From: an uncultured Clostridia bacterium
GTDB taxonomy: Bacteria > Bacillota > Clostridia > Lachnospirales > Anaerotignaceae
DNA length: 20,504 bases
Assembly (NCBI GenBank): GCA_910583755.1
Contig: CAJTZO010000041.1
Coordinates: forward strand, 1 to 20,504
Direction: 5' to 3'
Shown: positions 15,025 through 20,504 of the stretch, one piece after another
Layout: each line of letters starts with the position of its first letter
Position numbering within the stretch: the first letter of the stretch is position 1
Notes under the pieces: generated by a model
Seen by the model: the letters and a program-made list of their open reading frames with translations, nothing else
The model's database searches: none
What the model was told of the DNA's origin: nothing
Made by a program: the position numbers and the translations under genes

Positions 15025-16101
15025 TTACAGCATTCCCTTTCCTTTGAAATATTGTTCATTTCGCAATACAATGTCATCTTCTGGTTTGCATTCTTTTGCC
15101 TTTTGATGATAAAGGATAGATGTTTTATCATCTCCTAATTTATGATAACATACACAAAGTTGTAAATAAGGAATATAATCATAACAATCAGTAGTAAAAA
15201 AGCCTCCAGAAGAAATATCTGGTTTTTGTCTTGTTGCAGCCTCAAACCAAAAAATTGCAATCTTATATTGTTCCCGTGTCATAAAAAAATTGCCAATTTC
15301 ACAACAACTTTCTCCTCTTGGAACATCATATAAAAAACTATGATAGAGTGATAATAATGCTTTTTGTTCCTGGTTGATTGCCTTATAACAATTTGCTAAA
15401 TCAATACAAGCATTGATTTTATTTTCTGTCCAGCCTTTTGGATTATCTAAAAATTGTTGAAAATAATAAATTGCATCATCATATCTTTTGTGGTAATAAA
15501 GTTCTCTTGCATAATAAAATTGTTGTCTAGGGTCTAGCTCCTGTCCCTTTAATAATAGCTTTTCAAAAATACGTAAATTTCTATTTGGGTCAGAAGGATG
15601 TAATTTTTTATGACTAATGGCAGCTTTTCCAAATATCACATTTCCTTTTGGACAAATTGCTTCATGAACTGCCCCTATCCATAAAAAGTTAGATGTTCTT
15701 TTTAAAAGTCTTTCTCTATAATAAGAATGTGTAGTATTATTATCTTTGTCAAATGCTACATGATAAGGCAACATCACAACATCAATGGTATCTGGAAGTG
15801 TCTGCTTTAATATGAGAAATTCCTGCTTATATTTTGGTTCTATAATATCATCTGCATCTAACCAAAGAATATAATCTTTCGTAGCTTTAGAAAAAGAAAA
15901 ATTACGTGCAGCAGCAAAGTCATCTATCCATAAAAAGTGATATATATTTTGGGTATATTGAGAGGCAATTTCTACTGTATTATCTGAAGAACCAGTATCT
16001 ACAATAATCACCTCATCTACAATTTCCTTTACACTTTCTAAACAACGCCCTATTACATCTTGCTCATTTTTTACAATCATACAAAGACTTATACTTACCA
16101 T
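15025..16101 (-). CDS. Family 2 glycosyltransferase with C-terminal TPR region
   Basis: The product has 358 residues. The N-terminal GT-A fold (about 1-190) opens with SISLCMIVKNEQDVIGRCLES and VDEVIIVDTGSSDNT (28-42). It carries the metal/nucleotide-binding DADD at 82-85 within ILWLDADDII. The C-terminal part (about 195-350) consists of helical pairs such as YYARELYYHKRYDDAIYYFQQFL and CYHKLGDDKTSILYHQKAKE, i.e. tetratricopeptide-like repeats. This arrangement is known in GT2 proteins that glycosylate peptides or cell-surface polymers. No membrane segment is seen, so it is cytoplasmic. ATG 16101 is preferred to GTG 16110 because GGGG lies 8 bases upstream. It lies 55 bases after the secreted repeat protein gene on the same strand. 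Acceptor unknown. Confidence 0.88.
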   Translation of the reverse strand: MVSISLCMIVKNEQDVIGRCLESVKEIVDEVIIVDTGSSDNTVEIASQYTQNIYHFLWIDDFAAARNFSFSKATKDYILWLDADDIIEPKYKQEFLILKQTLPDTIDVVMLPYHVAFDKDNNTTHSYYRERLLKRTSNFLWIGAVHEAICPKGNVIFGKAAISHKKLHPSDPNRNLRIFEKLLLKGQELDPRQQFYYARELYYHKRYDDAIYYFQQFLDNPKGWTENKINACIDLANCYKAINQEQKALLSLYHSFLYDVPRGESCCEIGNFFMTREQYKIAIFWFEAATRQKPDISSGGFFTTDCYDYIPYLQLCVCYHKLGDDKTSILYHQKAKECKPEDDIVLRNEQYFKGKGML

Positions 16102-16156
16102 AAAATGCACCCCATTTACTATTATACTGCTATGTTATGCAGTAAATAGCAAACCG

Positions 16157-17023
16157 TTAATCCAATCTTTTTAAAGTAACAGAGCCATTGGTACAAACAA
16201 TATCAAATTCAATTTTTCCATTTTTATATATTTTTTTGTAATTATTATCCTTTAAATAAAAAGAAGTGCTAAAATCTTTATAGGTTTTTAATTTAGTTTT
16301 ATCTATTACAAAACCATCATTTTCAGGTAAGGTTAAAACGATGTTGCCATTTGTGTTATGAACAGATAATGTAGTAGGAAATATTGTAAAAATAGCATAC
16401 ATATTACCATTGATTCCATTTAAGGAATATTGTTCTGCTATTGTACCAGAAGAAAGTGTAATATTGCCATTAACAGTGTTAGAAGTAATGGATTCCGCAG
16501 TAATATTATTTAATGTAGTATTGCCATTTACTGTTTCTGTTGTCACATTTTGAAAGTGGTTATTTTCTAAATCACAATTTGCATTCACTGTTTTAAAATA
16601 AAATTCTTGATATTGTCTTTCAGGGAGCGCAATCTCTAAATCATATTCTGTATTACGATATTCTTGTAATAACTTTTCAAATTCTTTTATATTCGTAGAA
16701 CTTTCTAAAGATAAAGGAGAAAGAGAATGATAATCCTTAACAAAAAGAGTATCATTTTTTATGGTAATTCCTGCCTTTTCTGTTTCTTTTGGCATAACAA
16801 ATGCTTTTTCTGTGATATAGGTCTTTTCATCTGGTGATTGGCTAATAGTCACCTGCCCTCTTGACCATATTATTTGTATATTATGAAAGGATTCCTCTCG
16901 TGTAATTTGTGTTACCATTACTGTTTTTTGTTGTTTTTGAACTGGTATTTCTGCAAATGTTGTCATAGTACAAGAAATATTTGTACAGCAAAGAACCAGA
17001 AAAAAAGATATCAATTTTTTCAT
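16157..17023 (-). CDS. Secreted DUF4097-like beta-repeat protein
   Basis: The product has 288 residues. The N-terminal signal peptide (MKKLISFFLVLCC to about TFAE, 25) has Cys residues but no clean lipobox. After about residue 130 comes a run of short beta repeats with a recurring V-N-G-N motif (VNANC, TVNGNTTL, TVNGNITL, INGNMY, NTNGNIVL, TNGSVTL), about 20 residues apart. This fits DUF4097/DUF4098-type beta-helical proteins often linked with adhesion or envelope stress. The start has AAAGGAGG upstream. It probably shares a transcript with the glycosyltransferase gene downstream and is divergent from the secreted SGNH hydrolase. Function inferred from fold only. Confidence 0.75.
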   Translation of the reverse strand: MKKLISFFLVLCCTNISCTMTTFAEIPVQKQQKTVMVTQITREESFHNIQIIWSRGQVTISQSPDEKTYITEKAFVMPKETEKAGITIKNDTLFVKDYHSLSPLSLESSTNIKEFEKLLQEYRNTEYDLEIALPERQYQEFYFKTVNANCDLENNHFQNVTTETVNGNTTLNNITAESITSNTVNGNITLSSGTIAEQYSLNGINGNMYAIFTIFPTTLSVHNTNGNIVLTLPENDGFVIDKTKLKTYKDFSTSFYLKDNNYKKIYKNGKIEFDIVCTNGSVTLKRLD

Positions 17024-17124
17024 ATAGAAACCCTCCTTTATTTATTTTATGATATCATTATACATTCCTTTCTATATTTATTATACCGAACTTAGAATCA
17101 TAATAAAAGAAAAAATAACAAAAA

Positions 17125-17153
17125 TTGATAAAAAGCGACGAATATTCTAAAAT
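17125..17153 (+). promoter_or_regulatory. Upstream promoter candidate of the SGNH hydrolase gene
   Basis: TTGATA (17125-17130), 17 bases, TAAAAT (17148-17153). A second, stronger promoter candidate follows at 17161-17189. Confidence 0.4.
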
Positions 17154-17160
17154 ATTGCAG

Positions 17161-17189
17161 TTGTGATTTTAAAAAGCTTGTACTATAAT
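17161..17189 (+). promoter_or_regulatory. Promoter of the SGNH hydrolase gene
   Basis: TTGTGA (17161-17166), 17 bases, perfect TATAAT (17184-17189). The predicted start of transcription is about 27 bases before the translation start and leaves room for AAGGAG. Confidence 0.65.
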
Positions 17190-17222
17190 GAATAATAATG
17201 TAAAAAGATAAGGAGTGATTTT

Positions 17223-19307
17223 TTGAAAATAAGTATTTTTATAATGTTATTGTCATGTGCCCTTGCTATGACACCTGTATTTGCAGAAGAAATGACACAA
17301 AATAAAAAATATACCTTGCCTATTTCCATAGAAGGAAAAACAGTTGTAACAAAGTCCTCTACCATATATAATATTAATCCTTATAATCCAGCAAAAATAG
17401 AAGGATTGGGACAAAATGGAACAATAAGCCTTTTTGATAAAGATGATATTATTAATGTACCACTTTCTCATCCTTTGTATCAACTTTCCGATGCCTATAC
17501 TGATAAGATTATATGTCAAAACGGGATTTGGGGAATTGAAAGAAATGTTGGTTTCAAAATATTTGATGGCTCAGAAGACTGGCAGCCTGTCAAAGAAGGG
17601 AAATTTTATAATAAAAACACTACCATCTTTGAATGTACCGCTCCAGAAAAAGTATTAGCAAGAAGTGGACTTTGCACACATTTTGATGTGCATTCTTTAG
17701 AATCACAATTAAAAAATATATATGATGGAATTTCTTTTAGTGAAAACAGAGAAAAAATATATATGCGCACCATGAATGTAAAAAATATATCTACCATAGA
17801 AACATTAACCGCCTATTTAAAAGCGCAACATGATGCTGGAACACCTGTCACATTTTTGTATGCATTAGAACAAAGCAAATTTGAACCTTTTGATGAAACA
17901 TTCCAAGATAGATTAAACCGTGTGGACTGGAACAAAGTAGGATTTTTAGATGTTAGTGTAAAAGTAAATCCTATAGAAGAAGTAGAGTTGAATCAAAACT
18001 TATTTACTGTAAAACAAACAGGAAATGACATTATGGACCAATTTCTTGATGCTGTTACAGACATTAAAATATATGGAGAACCAGAACAGCATAATTTTTA
18101 TGTTAGTAATATTGCAGCAAGCAGGGATGTTTTAGGGCTTTCCATTCAAAATGAACAGGGACATCGTTTTTATGGGGAAATGAGATATGATGAAAATGAC
18201 TTTTTATCTGAAAAACCCATCGAAATCCGTTTAGAACCAAGAGATAAGGCACCTTCCAGTGCTTCTGCAGAAATAAAACTTAATTTATCAAAATTAAAAG
18301 CACCTACAGAAGGGGTTCATGGTTTTGATAGTAGTACCACAGGTATTCAAAATAGTTGTATCCAACAAAAAGACCTGATATTGACTGCCTATACACCAGT
18401 AGTAGAAGGAGTTGACATCATACAATATCCGTATAATGGACTCATGAACAGTACAGAAGATGTATTTTTATTATCTAAAGATGGACAAAAAACAAATACA
18501 AAACAAGGGATTTCTTTATTAAACTCTGATTCTCCTCTAACCATTACTTTAGAAAAAGAAGATTCTGTAAAAGCTTCTACAGAAATTATCAAAGTAAAAA
18601 AAGAAGCTGGTGCAGGAATGGAAAAAACAGTCTTATTTTTAGGAGATAGTTTGATTAATGAAAATACTTATACCAAATGTGTACAGGAATTGTTTCAAGA
18701 GGACAGCATGAAAATAAAGCTAATTGGTACCAGAGGAACAGAAGATAATCCACATGAAGGACGAGGCGGTTGGTCTGCTTATGACTATTGCAATGAAACA
18801 ACAAAATATGGATTTACAAATCCATTTTTAAAAGATGGAAAATTTGATTTTTCTTATTATATGCAAAGCAACAACTATGCTGGAGTAGATTATATAGTTG
18901 TGAGTATTGGCGTAAATGATTTGAATTTAGTAGGGCATAATAGCCATGATGAAATTATAGGTTATTTTAATACTATCTTTGAAAGTATTCATCAGTATAA
19001 CCCTGAGATTAAAATTATATTAAATACACCAACCATGCTGTTTTCAACAGAAAGTACAGATGGTGCAAAAAATACTCGCTTAGAGTTTGCGAAAAGGCTT
19101 CATAAAGAATATGCAGACAAAAAAGGAATTTATTTATCTTCTATTTCTATGGCAATCAATCCCTCTATGAATTTTAAATGGATAGAGGAAATAGATAAAT
19201 CCAAACCTATGACCGTATCTGATACAACACATCCAAATTTACATGGTTATAAAAATATGGCAACAACAACCTATGCTTTTTTGAAATATTTAGCAGAAAC
19301 TGAATAA
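17223..19307 (+). CDS. Secreted SGNH/GDSL hydrolase with phage-tail-like N-terminal half
   Basis: The product has 694 residues. The TTG start is supported by AAGGAG 8 bases upstream, directly followed by a signal peptide (MKISIFIMLL to PVFAEE, cleavage near 21). Residues about 50-235 read like the segment found in Bacillota phage minor structural (tail) proteins: PYNPAKIEGLGQNGTISL, then PLSHPLYQLSD, KIICQNGIWGIERNVG, KIFDGSEDW, LCTHF, and VTFLYALEQSKFEPF. A middle beta-rich part (about 240-460) is unassigned. The C-terminal domain (467-694) is an SGNH hydrolase with all blocks: GDS (Ser476), Gly516 in GRGGW, GVND (Asn565) and DTTH (Asp667, His670). It likely removes esters, perhaps acetyl groups, from surface or environmental glycans; substrate unknown. 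No other phage genes are nearby. An alpha/beta hydrolase follows after 87 bases. Confidence 0.85.
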   Translation: MKISIFIMLLSCALAMTPVFAEEMTQNKKYTLPISIEGKTVVTKSSTIYNINPYNPAKIEGLGQNGTISLFDKDDIINVPLSHPLYQLSDAYTDKIICQNGIWGIERNVGFKIFDGSEDWQPVKEGKFYNKNTTIFECTAPEKVLARSGLCTHFDVHSLESQLKNIYDGISFSENREKIYMRTMNVKNISTIETLTAYLKAQHDAGTPVTFLYALEQSKFEPFDETFQDRLNRVDWNKVGFLDVSVKVNPIEEVELNQNLFTVKQTGNDIMDQFLDAVTDIKIYGEPEQHNFYVSNIAASRDVLGLSIQNEQGHRFYGEMRYDENDFLSEKPIEIRLEPRDKAPSSASAEIKLNLSKLKAPTEGVHGFDSSTTGIQNSCIQQKDLILTAYTPVVEGVDIIQYPYNGLMNSTEDVFLLSKDGQKTNTKQGISLLNSDSPLTITLEKEDSVKASTEIIKVKKEAGAGMEKTVLFLGDSLINENTYTKCVQELFQEDSMKIKLIGTRGTEDNPHEGRGGWSAYDYCNETTKYGFTNPFLKDGKFDFSYYMQSNNYAGVDYIVVSIGVNDLNLVGHNSHDEIIGYFNTIFESIHQYNPEIKIILNTPTMLFSTESTDGAKNTRLEFAKRLHKEYADKKGIYLSSISMAINPSMNFKWIEEIDKSKPMTVSDTTHPNLHGYKNMATTTYAFLKYLAETE

Positions 19308-19394
19308 AAGAAAAAAAGTTGCGATACAAATAAGAATCGATTCATATACTATCTTTTGATGGATAGAAAATAAATAAAAGAGGAGGAAACGCAT

Positions 19395-20342
19395 ATGGTA
19401 ACAAGGAGAGAATTTACATTTCCAGCAAAAGGAGACGGACACCCACTTTATGGTTGTGTATGGACAGCAGATGGCTTTATCAAATACAAAGGAATTATAC
19501 AAATTGCGCATGGTATGGAAGAACATATTTTAAGATATGAAAAGTTTGCAGCTTTTTTAGCAAAGCAAGGTTTTGTTGTTTGTGGCAATGACCATACAGG
19601 ACATGGTCGTTCGATGGAACACTGGGAAGATAGAGGTTTTTTTGGAGAAGAAGAAGGTAGTTGGCAATATATGATAGAAGATATGAAATATGTCATGGAA
19701 TTTATCAAAAAGAAATTTCCAGACTTGCCTTATTTTTTAATTGGTCATAGCATGGGTTCTTTTTTAGCAAGAGAATTTTGTACCCATTGGGGAAAAGAAT
19801 TAGCAGGTGCCATTTTTATGGGCACAAGCGGCGGAAGTCCTTTTTTGGATATCGCCATTTTACTGAGCAAAGAAGGTGTAAAACTAAAAGGGGCAAAGGT
19901 AAGAGGTTATTCCGTCAATCGTTTAGCGTTTGGTGCTTTTAATATCAAATTTTCACCAAAAAGAACCAGTCATGATTGGCTTTCTAGTGATGATGAGGCA
20001 GTAAATCAATTTTTAAATGATGACAAATGTGGTTTTGTATTTACTTATGCAGGATACAGAGAATTATTTATGCTTTTAAAACAAGTATCTTCTAAAGAAT
20101 GGGCAGAAAGATTGCCTAAAAAATTGCCAATGCTTTTAATCTCAGGAAAAAATGACCCTGTAGGGGATTATGGAAAAGGAGTAGAAAAGGTTTATCATTG
20201 GTTACAAGAAGCAGAATGTGAAAATATTGAAATAAAATTGTATCCCGGAGGAAGGCATGAATTATTACAAGAGACTTTCCAAAAGCAAGTATATCGTTTT
20301 ATCCTTCGTTGGATTTATCAAACCTTAGACACACTTTCTTAA
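19395..20342 (+). CDS. Alpha/beta hydrolase, monoacylglycerol-lipase-like
   Basis: This is a 315-residue cytoplasmic serine hydrolase of the Hydrolase_4 (lysophospholipase/monoglyceride lipase) type. The oxyanion segment is AHGMEEHILRYEKFA (38-52), followed by DHTGHGRS (66-73). The nucleophile Ser119 lies in GHSMG (117-121), the acid Asp254 in SGKNDPVG, and His288 in GGRHELLQE. The triad is complete. No signal peptide. ATG 19395 has AGGAGG 8 bases upstream. It lies 87 bases after the SGNH hydrolase gene with no terminator between, so one transcript is plausible. The natural ester substrate is unknown. The structured repeat at 20352 begins 10 bases past its stop and may end transcription. Confidence 0.93.
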   Translation: MVTRREFTFPAKGDGHPLYGCVWTADGFIKYKGIIQIAHGMEEHILRYEKFAAFLAKQGFVVCGNDHTGHGRSMEHWEDRGFFGEEEGSWQYMIEDMKYVMEFIKKKFPDLPYFLIGHSMGSFLAREFCTHWGKELAGAIFMGTSGGSPFLDIAILLSKEGVKLKGAKVRGYSVNRLAFGAFNIKFSPKRTSHDWLSSDDEAVNQFLNDDKCGFVFTYAGYRELFMLLKQVSSKEWAERLPKKLPMLLISGKNDPVGDYGKGVEKVYHWLQEAECENIEIKLYPGGRHELLQETFQKQVYRFILRWIYQTLDTLS

Positions 20343-20351
20343 AAAAATTAG

Positions 20352-20453
20352 CACAAAGCATCCAGTTGGCGCAAAACAAGCATCCGCTGGATGTTTTCAG
20401 TCTATCAATAAAGTCCTTTTTGTGGGTTTCACCCACACCCACCAACTTTTTTT
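20352..20453. repeat. Second, partial copy of the structured element
   Basis: CACAAAGCATC (20352-20362) and the 59-base stretch 20395-20453 match 14730-14740 and 14754-14813, the latter with about three substitutions and one indel. The hairpin GTGGGT-TTC-ACCCAC recurs at 20422-20436. Near the left end, CATCCAG (20359-20365) pairs with CTGGATG (20387-20393). The right half of the element seen at 14814-14983 is absent; after 20453 the sequence turns into the upstream region of another gene. Confidence 0.75.
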
Positions 20454-20504
20454 GAGAGTGTTATTAAATTGATGAATAAAGACATACTAATAACAAAGGA
20501 GATG
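20454..20504 (+). other. Upstream region of a gene beginning past the window edge
   Basis: The last bases read AACAAAGGAGATG, a strong ribosome binding site, so a + strand gene very likely starts within a few bases of, or just beyond, the edge. The ATG at 20502 stands immediately after GGAG and is too close to be a confident start. Confidence 0.4.

Noticed and set aside
17223..17927. Remnant prophage
   Set aside because: Only the one phage-tail-like segment is present, fused in frame to a signal peptide and an enzyme; no capsid, terminase, integrase or lysis genes are visible.

Overview
The window is low-GC (roughly one third G+C), densely coded DNA. It has strong AGGAGG-type ribosome binding sites, some TTG starts and sigma-A-like promoters. 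Together with the gene families present, this points to an anaerobic Clostridia member, most likely of the Lachnospirales type. The thioredoxin carries a GCVPC active site, which is known from amino-acid-fermenting clostridia and fits that view. The genus cannot be fixed from the sequence alone. No rRNA, tRNA, CRISPR array, transposase or prophage block is visible.

Layout. 80-2328 (+) is a polar amino-acid ABC importer: lipoprotein, permease, ATPase. 2430-3587 holds a small membrane-anchored unknown (-) and a small secreted unknown (+) broken by an in-frame TGA. 3712-5044 (-) is an ECF sigma factor overlapping its putative DUF4367 anti-sigma gene. 5194-5511 (-) is thioredoxin. 5778-7647 (-) is a YtrA-type GntR/ATPase/permease operon whose promoter overlaps a near-perfect palindrome. 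7852-8055 (+) is a 67-aa unknown. 8191-10644 (+) is glmU-prs, linking UDP-GlcNAc and PRPP synthesis. 10781-12190 (-) is a PurF-like protein that has lost its glutaminase nucleophile. 12445-14676 (+) pairs a DUF819 membrane protein with an M19 dipeptidase. 14727-14983 is a structured non-coding element with inverted-repeat ends. 15025-17023 (-) encodes a glycosyltransferase with a TPR tail and a secreted DUF4097-like repeat protein. Divergent from these, 17223-20342 (+) encodes a secreted SGNH hydrolase with a phage-tail-like N-terminal half and an alpha/beta hydrolase. A second, partial copy of the structured element lies at 20352-20453, just before the next gene.

How it fits together. The backbone is mostly housekeeping: import, redox, cell-wall precursor and PRPP supply, envelope-stress-type regulation. 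The accessory interest is in four places: the secreted SGNH/phage-tail fusion, the PurF-like protein with an apparently dead glutaminase domain, the interrupted secreted gene, and the dispersed structured repeat whose hairpin stems differ between copies yet stay paired. I did not find a clear multi-gene undescribed defence or mobile system.
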